Part shown: positions 41,832 to 49,925 of the stretch, piece by piece | How positions within the stretch are numbered: the first letter of the stretch is position 1 | Layout of the letters: the number at the start of each line of letters is the position of its first letter | Notes under the pieces: model-generated | Databases searched by the model: none | Seen by the model: only the letters and a program-made list of their open reading frames with translations | Told to the model about the DNA's origin: nothing | Assembly (NCBI RefSeq): GCF_900155385.1 | Contig: NZ_LT699745.1 | Coordinates: 1,192,946 to 1,256,945, forward strand | Reading direction: 5' to 3' | Length of the DNA: 64,000 bases | Source of the DNA: Vreelandella massiliensis | Lineage (GTDB): Bacteria > Pseudomonadota > Gammaproteobacteria > Pseudomonadales > Halomonadaceae | Program-made: the position numbers and the translations under genes

Positions 41832-43362
41832 AGCCAGCCGCCTCCAAGTAGGCCTGCTCCTGCTCCAAATCGGTGCTAAGTAGAGTAGGCTCGTCGCTTT
41901 CGGGCAGTGCAATGTGCAGTGCCTCGCCCTTGACGCTCAGCTCGGGCAGTGGCGGTGGGGTCTCAGGGCGCGAATGGTTAAGGAGTACGCTTAAACGCAG
42001 CAGCCGCGCGAGCCGGGCACAAACGCTTTGTTGCGCTTTGGGCAGCGCTTGCCACTCTTTTAGCGGAAACTTGCGCCGATGAGCGCGCACCAAAAACGCC
42101 AGTAGCCGCTGCTCGGGGCGTGAAAAACCGGGAAGGTCCGAGTGCTCCAGTAGGTAAGCGCCGTGGCGGTGAAACTGGCTGTGTGAAATGGCGAGGCCAA
42201 TTTCATGGACGTCGCTTGCCCAGCATAAATAGCGCCGGTGGTCCTCACTGAGCTGCCACGCCTCCCGCACCGCCGCAAAGAGTCGATGGGCGGTGTCGGC
42301 GACGTTTTCCGCCTGACGGGTATCCACATCGTAGCAACGCTTAAGCGTCTCTAAGCTTTTTAGCCGCGAGTCCTCGGCGCTGTTGCGCCCGGCCATATCG
42401 AAAAGCACGCCTTCGCGTAGGGCGCCGTCGGCATAGCGCATCTGCTCAAGCTCAAAGGCTTCAAAAATGGCGCTTAAAATCGCCACACCGGCGGGGAAAA
42501 CCTTGGCGCGGTCGGGCTTTAGACCATCAAGGGCGACTTTATCCACGTGTTTGCACTTGATGATGCGCTCGCGCAGTTTTTTTAGCCCCGCGTGCGTGAT
42601 GAGGCCTTCCTGTGGGGTGTCGGCGTAGGCGTGCAGCACGCTGGCCACGGCTTTAATGGTGCCGCTGGAGCCCACCGGGTCCTCCCACCCTAGGCGCTGG
42701 TAGGGGCGCAAGATATTGGCGATTTCAGAGCGCGCGGCAAGCTCTGCTTTGCGCATACGCTTCTCGCTTAAGTCACCGTCCGCAAAGAAGCGGCGTGAAA
42801 ATGTCACGCAGCCCATGCGCAGGCTCTCAAGCGCCCTAGGCTCAAACGCCTCGCCAATAATCAATTCGGTCGAGCCGCCGCCGATATCGACAATCAGCCG
42901 GCGACCGCTCTCGGCCAGCGCGTGTGCCGCGCCTAGGTAGATTAAACGTGCCTCTTCGCGCCCGGCGATGATCTCGATGGGGTGACCAAGCTGTGCTTCT
43001 GCCAGGTCGATAAACGTCTGGCTATTGTGCGCATCGCGCAGGGCGTTGGTGCCGACAATGCGCAGCTGCGCGGGGGGGATGTCGCTTAAGAACGGCGCGA
43101 AGCGGGCGAGACAGTCGAGCGCGCGCTGCATGGCCGCATCGCTTAAGAAGCCCTCATCGTCTAGCCCCGCGGCAAGCTGGACTTTTTCCCCCAGGCGCGC
43201 GACGACCTGCAGCCGCTCGTTTTGATAGTTGGCGACCAGTAGGTGAAAACTGTTAGAGCCTAGGTCAATCGCGGCTAACCGACGGGGTTCGGGGCCGTCA
43301 GCGATACTGTGGGATAGACCAGGCAGCGTATCGTAAGTCGGGAGCAAGATGTCCTTGGGCAT
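41812..43362 (-). CDS. ppx: Exopolyphosphatase (Ppx/GppA family)
   Basis: Encodes a 516-residue actin-fold phosphatase that removes phosphate from polyphosphate ends; Ppx/GppA paralogues can also act on pppGpp. AAIDLGSNSFHLLVANY at about 30-46 is the first phosphate loop, DIGGGSTELIIGE near 158-170 the second. An HD-like helical domain occupies about 330-500. The first 28 residues extend beyond the usual start; M1 is at a plausible site but an internal start cannot be excluded. It is divergent from rho, as in pseudomonads. Confidence 0.93.
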   Translation of the reverse strand: MPKDILLPTYDTLPGLSHSIADGPEPRRLAAIDLGSNSFHLLVANYQNERLQVVARLGEKVQLAAGLDDEGFLSDAAMQRALDCLARFAPFLSDIPPAQLRIVGTNALRDAHNSQTFIDLAEAQLGHPIEIIAGREEARLIYLGAAHALAESGRRLIVDIGGGSTELIIGEAFEPRALESLRMGCVTFSRRFFADGDLSEKRMRKAELAARSEIANILRPYQRLGWEDPVGSSGTIKAVASVLHAYADTPQEGLITHAGLKKLRERIIKCKHVDKVALDGLKPDRAKVFPAGVAILSAIFEAFELEQMRYADGALREGVLFDMAGRNSAEDSRLKSLETLKRCYDVDTRQAENVADTAHRLFAAVREAWQLSEDHRRYLCWASDVHEIGLAISHSQFHRHGAYLLEHSDLPGFSRPEQRLLAFLVRAHRRKFPLKEWQALPKAQQSVCARLARLLRLSVLLNHSRPETPPPLPELSVKGEALHIALPESDEPTLLSTDLEQEQAYLEAAGFTLAVR

Positions 43363-43811
43363 GCGCTATCCTTCAGGTTGGCTATGCCAAGGTTGCGGGG
43401 CACTATCTTGATTGTCAATTGCCGAAGGCTTGCGTTTAGCGCAGCGCTTGACTACCATCTGGCAACTGGTTTGATCCGAATCGGCTTGCTATACACTTTT
43501 GGCAATGCACTCTTCGGTCGCCTCAGGCTTGGTTCGTTCAATGCCAAGCTGTTCCGATGTCCAAGTCGTCAGATTGCCCGCCGGTATGTCGGATTCCTTT
43601 TTTCGAATCCATGTACTCAAGGGATCAGTAAGTGTTAGCACCCTCGCGCTGAGCGCAGCACATCACGTTCAGCAGTGTCTTTCTTCGAGCGCGTGCCTCC
43701 CGGGATCTGAACGCACCCTGCGACGTAGCGGTTGACATCGTCGCTTCATGCCTCCTTTCTTATTTCCGGCGCCTGGCGCCTAGCTTTCATGAGCAACGTT
43801 CTAACACACCG
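43363..43811 (+). promoter_or_regulatory. Long rho leader / ppx-rho intergenic region
   Basis: This 449-base stretch has no gene I can support. It contains a good extended -10 promoter near 43490, a GC palindrome GGCGC-CTG-GCGCC near 43768, and an eight-codon ORF (43789-43815) that overlaps the rho start by four bases. No trxA is present, although trxA precedes rho in E. coli and pseudomonads. Rho autoregulates through its leader in E. coli; the same is plausible here. The leader is notably rich in C and T near its end. Confidence 0.5.
43487..43495 (+). promoter_or_regulatory. Extended -10 promoter candidate for rho
   Basis: TGC immediately before TATACA forms an extended -10 element; TGGTTT 17 bases upstream of TATACA is a weak -35. 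Transcription would begin near 43502, giving a leader of about 310 bases. Confidence 0.45.
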
Positions 43812-45071
43812 ATGAATCTCACTGAACTTAAGCAAAAACCCGTTCCCGAGCTGCTCGATATTGCCCGCGAGATGGGGATCGACAACCTCGCCCGTTCGCG
43901 CAAGCAGGACATCATTTTCGCCATCCTTAAGAAACACGCCAAAAGCGGTGAGGATATCTACGGCGACGGTGTGCTGGAAATTCTTCAGGATGGCTTTGGC
44001 TTCCTGCGCAGCGCCGACAGCTCTTACCTCGCTGGGCCGGACGATATTTACGTCTCGCCCTCCCAAATTCGCCGCTTTAACCTGCGCAAGGGTGACTCCA
44101 TTGCCGGGAAAATTCGTCCGCCAAAAGAAGGCGAGCGCTATTTTGCCCTGCTCAAGGTCAGCCAGATCAACTTCGATCGCCCGGAGAACGCCAAGCACAA
44201 GATTCTGTTCGAGAACTTGACGCCGCTGTTCCCCGATGAACGTATGTTCATGGAGATCGGCAACGGCTCGACGGAAGACCTCACCTCGCGCATCATCGAT
44301 CTCACCGCACCTATCGGCAAAGGGCAGCGGGGTCTGCTGGTGTCGCCGCCCAAGGCGGGTAAGACGCTGATGCTGCAGAACATCGCCACCTCGATCACGC
44401 GCAATAACCCCGAGTGCCATCTGATCGTTCTGCTGATCGATGAGCGCCCGGAGGAAGTGACCGAGATGTCGCGTACCGTGCGCGGCGAAGTGGTCGCCTC
44501 GACCTTTGATGAGCCGCCGGCGCGCCATGTGCAAGTCGCCGAAATGGTCATCGAGAAAGCCAAGCGCCTGGTCGAGCACAAGAAAGACGTGGTCATCCTG
44601 CTCGACTCCATCACCCGCCTGGCGCGGGCCTACAACACCGTGGTGCCAAGCTCCGGCAAGGTGCTGACCGGCGGTGTGGACGCCCACGCGCTGGAAAAGC
44701 CCAAACGGTTCTTTGGTGCTGCGCGTAATATCGAAGAGGGCGGCAGCCTGACGATTATCGCCACGGCGCTGGTGGATACCGGTTCGAAGATGGACGAAGT
44801 GATCTTCGAGGAGTTCAAGGGCACCGGTAACATGGAAGCGCACCTCGACCGCAAGCTAGCCGAAAAGCGCGTCTTCCCCGCCATCAATATCCGCCGCAGC
44901 GGGACCCGCCGTGAAGATTTGATCGCCTCCGAAGAGGAGATGCAGCGAATGTGGATTCTGCGCAAGCTGCTCAATCCGATGGACGATATCGCCGCGACGG
45001 AGTTCTTGATCGACCGTCTCAAAGACACCAAAACCAACTTGGAGTTTTTTGAGGCCATGAAGCGCCGCTAA
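43812..45071 (+). CDS. rho: Transcription termination factor Rho
   Basis: Encodes a 419-residue hexameric RNA helicase that ends transcription. The N-terminal RNA-binding domain has DGFGFLRS near 60. The ATPase core has Walker A PPKAGKT at about 178-184, [16 protein letters not shown] near 205, Walker [18 protein letters not shown] near 259, and the R-loop. Length and sequence match the family. No clear Shine-Dalgarno site precedes ATG 43812; an eight-codon ORF ends across the start (ATGA), so re-initiation may set expression. Confidence 0.98.
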   Translation: MNLTELKQKPVPELLDIAREMGIDNLARSRKQDIIFAILKKHAKSGEDIYGDGVLEILQDGFGFLRSADSSYLAGPDDIYVSPSQIRRFNLRKGDSIAGKIRPPKEGERYFALLKVSQINFDRPENAKHKILFENLTPLFPDERMFMEIGNGSTEDLTSRIIDLTAPIGKGQRGLLVSPPKAGKTLMLQNIATSITRNNPECHLIVLLIDERPEEVTEMSRTVRGEVVASTFDEPPARHVQVAEMVIEKAKRLVEHKKDVVILLDSITRLARAYNTVVPSSGKVLTGGVDAHALEKPKRFFGAARNIEEGGSLTIIATALVDTGSKMDEVIFEEFKGTGNMEAHLDRKLAEKRVFPAINIRRSGTRREDLIASEEEMQRMWILRKLLNPMDDIAATEFLIDRLKDTKTNLEFFEAMKRR

Positions 45072-45109
45072 GGCGCTCTCGCCGCCCTACCTCAGCCGGG
45101 GAGCCATCA

Positions 45110-46609
45110 GTGAAGTACCATGACCTGCGGGATTTCATCGCCGCCCTGGAGGCGCAGGGCGAGCTTAAGCGTATTAGCGCAGAAGTTGACCCCTACCTGG
45201 AAGTGACCGAAATCTGCGACCGCACGCTGCGCGCCGGCGGCCCGGCGCTGCTGTTTGAGAACGTCAAAGGTCACGACATGCCGCTTTTGGGCAACCTGTT
45301 CGGCACGCCCAAGCGGGTGGCGCTGGGCATGGGCGAAGACTCGGTCGAGGCGCTGCGCGAAGTCGGCAAGCTCTTGGCGTTTTTAAAGGAGCCCGACCCG
45401 CCCAAAGGCGTGAAGGATGCCTGGTCGAAGCTGCCCATCTTCAAGCAGGTGCTGAGCATGGGGCCGAAGACGGTCAAGCGGGCGCCGGTGCAGGACGTGG
45501 TGTTTGAGGGTGACGAGGTCGACCTGGATCGCCTGCCGATTCAGCACTGCTGGCCGGGGGATGCCGCCCCGCTGGTGACCTGGGCATTGGTGGTCACTCA
45601 AGGCCCGCACAAAAAACGCCAAAATCTGGGAATCTATCGCCAGCAAAAAATCGGCAAGAATCGGCTTATCATGCGCTGGCTGTCGCACCGCGGCGGCGCG
45701 CTCGACTTTCAAGAGTTCCAAAAAGCACACCCGGGTGAGCCTTTCCCGGTGGCGGTGGCGTTGGGGGCTGACCCGGCGACCATTCTCGGGGCGGTGACGC
45801 CGGTGCCGGATACGCTCTCCGAGTACGCTTTTGCCGGGCTTTTGAGAGGCTCGCGCACCGAGCTTGTGAAGTGTGGCCATGCCGCGCTTGAAGTGCCGGC
45901 GTCGAGTGAAATCATCCTCGAAGGTTTTATCTACCCCGACGACATGGCCCCGGAAGGCCCGTTTGGCGATCACACCGGTTACTACAACGAGGTCGACCAC
46001 TTTCCCGTGTTTACCGTGACGCGCATCACCCAGCGTCGCGATGCGATTTACCACTCCACCTACACGGGCCGGCCGCCGGATGAACCGGCGATTCTCGGCG
46101 TGGCGCTCAACGAAGTGTTCGTGCCCATCCTACGTAAGCAGTTTCCTGAAATTGTCGACTTCTACTTGCCGCCGGAAGGCTGCTCCTACCGCATGGCGGT
46201 AGTGACGATGAAAAAGCAGTACCCCGGTCACGCCAAGCGGGTGATGATGGGCGTCTGGAGCTTTTTGCGTCAGTTCATGTACACCAAGTTTGTGGTGGTG
46301 CTCGATGACGACGTCGATGCGCGTAATTGGGAGGATGTGATTTGGGCGATGACCACGCGAATGGACCCGGCACGCGACACGGTGATTATCGAAAACACGC
46401 CGATCGATTATCTTGATTTCGCCTCGCCGGTATCGGGTCTGGGTTCCAAAATGGGGTGGGATGCGACCAATAAGTGGCCGGGAGAAACCGACCGCGAGTG
46501 GGGCGTGCCCATCACCATGGACGAGGCGGTGAAAACCCGTGTCGACCAGCGCTGGGAAGCGCTGGGTATTGGTATTCCGCTGCCAGCGGCACGCCAAGGG
46601 TGTGAGTAA
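45110..46609 (+). CDS. ubiD: UbiD-family 3-octaprenyl-4-hydroxybenzoate decarboxylase
   Basis: Encodes a 499-residue prenylated-FMN-dependent decarboxylase of ubiquinone synthesis. Visible family features are [24 protein letters not shown] near 43-66, the [22 protein letters not shown] region near 177-198, and the catalytic acid region [16 protein letters not shown] near 281-296. Start GTG 45110 ([14 protein letters not shown]) has GGGGAG upstream. It lies 38 bases after rho and upstream of the flavin reductase, the ubiD-fre order of enterics; Fre-type enzymes can supply reduced FMN. Confidence 0.95.
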   Translation: MKYHDLRDFIAALEAQGELKRISAEVDPYLEVTEICDRTLRAGGPALLFENVKGHDMPLLGNLFGTPKRVALGMGEDSVEALREVGKLLAFLKEPDPPKGVKDAWSKLPIFKQVLSMGPKTVKRAPVQDVVFEGDEVDLDRLPIQHCWPGDAAPLVTWALVVTQGPHKKRQNLGIYRQQKIGKNRLIMRWLSHRGGALDFQEFQKAHPGEPFPVAVALGADPATILGAVTPVPDTLSEYAFAGLLRGSRTELVKCGHAALEVPASSEIILEGFIYPDDMAPEGPFGDHTGYYNEVDHFPVFTVTRITQRRDAIYHSTYTGRPPDEPAILGVALNEVFVPILRKQFPEIVDFYLPPEGCSYRMAVVTMKKQYPGHAKRVMMGVWSFLRQFMYTKFVVVLDDDVDARNWEDVIWAMTTRMDPARDTVIIENTPIDYLDFASPVSGLGSKMGWDATNKWPGETDREWGVPITMDEAVKTRVDQRWEALGIGIPLPAARQGCE

Positions 46610-46645
46610 GCGGTTCCCCTGTTTGACACAATAATTGAGGCTTTC

Positions 46646-47380
46646 ATGAGCGCAAGGACGTTGACTTGCCAAGTCACCGAGGTAGAAGACTTAAACCCCG
46701 ATGTATTCGGGGTCACGCTCCACGGACGTGCCGAAGCGATGCGTCACGCCCCGGGGCAGTATCTGGAAATGCACCTAGAGGGCGATATCTGGGTACCCTT
46801 CTCGATCGCCAGCGCCGATCGCGGCGACGGTCAGCTTGAGCTGCATATTCAGCACTGGCCGGAGCGTGATAACTCCGCACGCCTGCGTGACCTTTTGCAG
46901 GTGGCGAACCAATTGACGGTTCGTCTGCCCGGCGGTGACTGCACCGTGGACCTGGAAAGCACACGGCCGCTAATGCTTGTCGCTGCCGGCACCGGTTTTG
47001 CGCAGATGAAAGCGATCGTCGAGGCGGTGCTGGCTCACCAGCCCAACCGCAAGATTGACCTGTGGTGGGCCGCACGCGAGCATCGCGACATTTACCTTGA
47101 GTCCCTGGCCTGCCAATGGGCGCAACAGCACCCCGCGTTTACCTTTCACGCGGTCACGGAGTTCCCCCTCACCGAGCCAATGCCCCAGGGCGAGCGGATT
47201 CTTCATCACCTGGGCCGCGTGGACGAAGCGCTTGAAGCCGAGCCGCTCTCACCTTCGCCGTGCGAGGTGTATCTCTCCGGGTCGCCGGGCATGGTCTATG
47301 CCTGCGTGGATATTTTGACCGAGAAAGGGTTTGATAACACCCAGATGTTTTCCGATGTCTTCAGCTACGCGCCGCGTTAA
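46646..47380 (+). CDS. fre: NAD(P)H-flavin reductase (Fre type)
   Basis: Encodes a 244-residue ferredoxin-NADP-reductase-fold protein. The N-terminal flavin-binding barrel has PGQYLEMH then VPFSIASA (RxxS-like flavin motif, here PFSIAS). The NAD domain has LVAAGTGFAQMKAIVEAVL near 113-131, then LWWAAREHRDIY and YLSGSPGMVYACVDIL. It likely reduces free flavins, possibly for UbiD/UbiX prenyl-FMN chemistry. No iron-sulfur domain is present. It follows ubiD by 36 bases. Confidence 0.87.
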   Translation: MSARTLTCQVTEVEDLNPDVFGVTLHGRAEAMRHAPGQYLEMHLEGDIWVPFSIASADRGDGQLELHIQHWPERDNSARLRDLLQVANQLTVRLPGGDCTVDLESTRPLMLVAAGTGFAQMKAIVEAVLAHQPNRKIDLWWAAREHRDIYLESLACQWAQQHPAFTFHAVTEFPLTEPMPQGERILHHLGRVDEALEAEPLSPSPCEVYLSGSPGMVYACVDILTEKGFDNTQMFSDVFSYAPR

Positions 47381-47516
47381 ATCAGCCGATAACGTGTTGT
47401 TAATAAAGTGCTAGTGGGTGTTTGTGCGGCTGTTAGCCTCGTCGTTGCCGCCAATATTGGGTAAAATGGCCCTGTTGTTGCCCCCTGACAACGTCACCTA
47501 CGATAAGGAGGCTTTC

Positions 47517-47642
47517 ATGGCCCATGACGAAAACTTTGAAGACAGCTCGGGATTTCTTTCCGTTGCATTGGGATTGATCGTGCTAGTGAGCATGAGCGCG
47601 CTTCCCGGGACTATTGGCTGGGTTCAGTACTTTAATGGCTGA
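47517..47642 (+). CDS. Small single-span membrane peptide
   Basis: A 41-residue ORF starts MAHDENFEDSSGFLSVALGL and ends WVQYFNG. The first 12 residues are acidic and hydrophilic, and about 13-33 form one hydrophobic helix. A perfect AAGGAGG lies seven bases before ATG 47517, much stronger than at most genes here, which is the main support. The frame continues upstream to 47418, but those residues are unconvincing. I do not recognise a family. It stands alone between fre and the DAHP synthase leader. Confidence 0.7.
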   Translation: MAHDENFEDSSGFLSVALGLIVLVSMSALPGTIGWVQYFNG

Positions 47643-47777
47643 TAGCGTTAGTGGTTAATCGCTTTACGCTCATGTTGATAACCAAAGTTGTACGACAAGC
47701 CCTTGTCAACGTCACGTAAAGCAGGCACGATCAAGTTATTGCTTTGTTCGTAACACACAACCCCACGGAAATAGACG
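47643..47777. promoter_or_regulatory. Region upstream of the aromatic leader, with palindrome
   Basis: This gap should contain the promoter of the DAHP synthase leader. TTGTCA at 47704-47709 is a possible -35, but no good -10 follows at 17 bases. The inverted repeat GACAAG-CC-CTTGTC at 47694-47707 overlaps it and could be an operator. No TyrR-type box is clear. Assignments are tentative. Confidence 0.35.
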
Positions 47778-47882
47778 ATGATCATGACCTCGCCGACACG
47801 CTACGTCGTAATCGCTCCAGCTAAGGCTGGCGTCTATTTTGGCTATTGGTTTAGCCACGGTGTGCCCGTGGCCGACGCCTAG
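47778..47882 (+). CDS. Aromatic-rich leader peptide upstream of DAHP synthase
   Basis: A 34-codon ORF (ATG 47778; a second in-frame ATG at 47784) encodes a peptide with one Tyr near the start and then the run VYFGYWFSHG. Codons 20-25 are Tyr-Phe-Gly-Tyr-Trp-Phe, so five of six specify aromatic amino acids. GGAA lies about nine bases before ATG 47778. The stop TAG is 37 bases before the 5' arm of a strong terminator, and the next large gene is the first enzyme of aromatic synthesis. This is the build of an attenuation leader peptide that senses charged aromatic tRNAs. Confidence 0.82.
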   Translation: MIMTSPTRYVVIAPAKAGVYFGYWFSHGVPVADA

Positions 47883-47917
47883 CGTCGCGCCAACAGGCAC
47901 ACCCCACGGGTTGCCTG
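47829..47917 (+). promoter_or_regulatory. Alternative RNA stems of the aromatic attenuator
   Basis: Several mutually exclusive pairings are visible. GGCGTC (47829-47834) with GACGCC (47874-47879) brackets the Y-F-G-Y-W-F codons. GCCACGG (47854-47860) pairs with CCGTGGC (47866-47872). GGTGTGCC (47859-47866) pairs with GGCACACC (47896-47903), and CAGGCA (47894-47899) with TGCCTG (47912-47917). Overlap of these stems is what ribosome-position switching needs. I have not folded the RNA, and which stem acts as antiterminator is unresolved. Confidence 0.6.
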
Positions 47918-47918
47918 C

Positions 47919-47964
47919 CGCGAAAGCCCTGGTTGGTAACCCCAGCCGGGGCTTTCGCGTTTTT
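47919..47964 (+). terminator. Attenuator terminator before DAHP synthase
   Basis: The 11-base stem CGCGAAAGCCC/GGGCTTTCGCG continues inward with CTGG/CCAG and is followed by TTTTT. It lies between the aromatic leader peptide and the next two ORFs, so it would stop transcription before the synthase when aromatic amino acids are plentiful. Confidence 0.88.
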
Positions 47965-48028
47965 GTCATCTGTTTAGAAGAGACTGCAACACCACACAAT
48001 CAACACTATCCACCCAAGGAGCAGCACC

Positions 48029-48208
48029 ATGACCTATCGCGCTTTCGCTTTTGCCACCGTTAACGGCTATGTACACGGATATGCGGGCAATGGCTGGCGA
48101 TTTAGCGCCGCGCGATCGGTGACAGCTGCCATCTCCGGTCGCGCCGTTGTCGATGGCGAGTTGCACCCACGATGTCCCTTAAATGACTCCTTGAACACGG
48201 AGAGTTGA
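48029..48208 (+). CDS. Small ORF between attenuator and DAHP synthase
   Basis: A 59-residue ORF starts MTYRAFAFATVNGYVHGYAG and has AAGGAG seven bases upstream of ATG 48029. Its first 31 residues contain nine aromatic or His residues (three Tyr, three Phe, one Trp, two others by count of Y/F/W/H). It stops three bases before the synthase ATG, and the synthase ribosome site (GGAGA) lies inside its last codons. Translation would therefore affect synthase initiation. It could be a second leader or a small protein; I know no family for it. Confidence 0.6.
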   Translation: MTYRAFAFATVNGYVHGYAGNGWRFSAARSVTAAISGRAVVDGELHPRCPLNDSLNTES

Positions 48209-48211
48209 TCC

Positions 48212-49285
48212 ATGAACGCCCCCGCTAAAACACTTGAGACGACGAGCACGTCAACCGCGTTACCCATCACCGAGACTGCCACCGCGCTGCTCCCAACCCC
48301 CGCCGAGCTACGCGCCTCCCTGCCGCTGAGCGATGCGCTAACGTCAAACATTGCGCACCACCGTGATGCGGTAAACCGCATTCTTCGCGGCGAGGACGGT
48401 CGTCTATTGGTCGTGGTGGGGCCTTGCTCCATCCACGACCCAAGCGCGGCTATCGAGTATGCCGAGCGCCTAGCGCACTTAAGCGAAGAGGTGAGTGGGC
48501 AGGTGGTACCGGTGATGCGGGTTTACGTGGAAAAGCCACGCACCGCGATCGGCTGGAAGGGGCTGGCGTACGATCCCGATCTCAATGGCGCCGGCGATAT
48601 GGCCAAAGGGCTTGCGCTTTCGCGTGACGTGATGCATTGCGTGGCCGAAAGAGGGCTGCCGGTGGCGACTGAAATTTTGCAGCCCATGCTGGCGCCCTAC
48701 TTGGACGACCTGCTGAGCTGGGTGGCGATCGGGGCGCGTACCACCGAGTCGCAGCTTCACCGCGAGCTGGCCAGCGATTTAAGCGCCGCCGTCGGGTTTA
48801 AAAACGCCACCAGCGGCGATGTACAAGTGGCGATTGACGCCATGCAAGCCGCCGCCCACCCGCATCATCGCTTCGCCCTGGACGCGCACGGCCGCCCGGT
48901 AACGCGGCAAAGCGAGGGCAACCCGCACACCCATCTGGTGCTACGTGGCGGCCACGGCGAGCCCAACTATCAGGCACGCCATGTACACGCCGCGACGACA
49001 GCGCTGCGCGACGCCGGGCAAAATCCGCGCCTGATGGTGGATTGCAGCCACGCCAACGCGCGCAAAGACCACCGCCGCCAGCGCGAAGTGATGCTGGATG
49101 TCCTCACCCAGCGTCAGGCAGGTGAGAACAACCTCGTGGCGTTGATGCTCGAAAGCTACCTGCACGAAGGCAAGCAGCCGCTAAAGCCGGGCGCACTGCG
49201 CTACGGCGTCTCGGTCACCGATGCCTGTATCGGCTGGGAGGCGACAGAGCACCTTGTGAAAACTGCCGCCGAGCGCTTGGCGTAG
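48212..49285 (+). CDS. aroG: 3-deoxy-7-phosphoheptulonate (DAHP) synthase, class I
   Basis: Encodes a 357-residue AroFGH-type enzyme that condenses phosphoenolpyruvate and erythrose-4-phosphate, the first step to Phe, Tyr and Trp. Motifs: VVVGPCSIHDPSAAIEYAERL near 71-91, RVYVEKPRTAIGWKG near 107-121 with the substrate Lys and Arg, ATEILQPM near 152, GARTTESQLHRELAS near 175, FKNATSGD near 197, and MVDCSHANARKDH near 275. About 35 N-terminal residues are low-complexity. The symbol aroG is by type only; feedback specificity (Phe, Tyr or Trp) cannot be read with confidence. An attenuator-like leader precedes it. Confidence 0.93.
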   Translation: MNAPAKTLETTSTSTALPITETATALLPTPAELRASLPLSDALTSNIAHHRDAVNRILRGEDGRLLVVVGPCSIHDPSAAIEYAERLAHLSEEVSGQVVPVMRVYVEKPRTAIGWKGLAYDPDLNGAGDMAKGLALSRDVMHCVAERGLPVATEILQPMLAPYLDDLLSWVAIGARTTESQLHRELASDLSAAVGFKNATSGDVQVAIDAMQAAAHPHHRFALDAHGRPVTRQSEGNPHTHLVLRGGHGEPNYQARHVHAATTALRDAGQNPRLMVDCSHANARKDHRRQREVMLDVLTQRQAGENNLVALMLESYLHEGKQPLKPGALRYGVSVTDACIGWEATEHLVKTAAERLA

Positions 49286-49367
49286 GTGGCGCGGAAGGCT
49301 TGTGCGCGGTGGCCGGCCACGTATCATAGAGGCCTTTCTCGCTAATCGCCACGACAAGAGGCCGGCC

Positions 49368-49883
49368 ATGGCAGTGTTTAAACTAGAGCAGTATGAGCCC
49401 GAGGTATACCGCCGCAAAGCGCGAATGATCAGCTTTGCCATGGCGGGGCAGTTGATCATATTCGGAATGCTGTTTTCCCTGCTGCTCACCTCGGCCTTGG
49501 GTAGCAGCCTTTGGCTCAATGCCTTGGGGGTATTTCTGGGTCTTTTAGCCACTAGTGCGCTTTTTGCCGTGCTAAAAGATCGCCCCTGGATGAACGAAGT
49601 GCGCTACGCCTGGCAGCTTAAGCACCACCTCTCGCAAATCAGCGGTTATCTTCCCACGCTGCGTAAAGCAGTGAAAGAGGACAATCGCGTCGCGCTGGAT
49701 ATCCTCACCTTTTACCATCAAGGCATGTCTCAGCTAGCCGAACTCAACGGGCGCACAACCGATGACGATGCCGAACGACTGGCAGAGAAAATGGAAGTGA
49801 AGCTTAAACGCGAGGAGTTGGATCTGCCTGAGCACGTTGACCGCTTTGACCCGCAGGATTTGCAGGCGTTTAAACGCGGTTAG
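49368..49883 (+). CDS. DUF3087-like membrane protein
   Basis: A 171-residue protein. MAVFKLEQYEPEVYRRKARM is followed by two hydrophobic spans at about 21-45 and 49-70, then a helical, charged cytoplasmic tail (YLPTLRKAVKEDNRVALDIL). The pattern resembles DUF3087 proteins of gammaproteobacteria, whose function is unknown; this family call is from memory of the pattern and is moderate. ATG 49368 follows AAGAGG; the open frame from 49302 is not membrane-like. It is 82 bases after the DAHP synthase. Confidence 0.7.
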   Translation: MAVFKLEQYEPEVYRRKARMISFAMAGQLIIFGMLFSLLLTSALGSSLWLNALGVFLGLLATSALFAVLKDRPWMNEVRYAWQLKHHLSQISGYLPTLRKAVKEDNRVALDILTFYHQGMSQLAELNGRTTDDDAERLAEKMEVKLKREELDLPEHVDRFDPQDLQAFKRG

Positions 49884-49925
49884 CCTATGCGTTCGTTTAT
49901 CCAAGACCACAACAGGGAGCGTACT

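Noticed and set aside
43505..43735. A leader gene of 76 codons upstream of rho
   Set aside because: No ribosome site, atypical composition and no resemblance to RhoL or thioredoxin.
43746..44843. Open frame of 365 codons antisense to rho
   Set aside because: Lies entirely opposite rho with no ribosome site or domain signature; a coding shadow.
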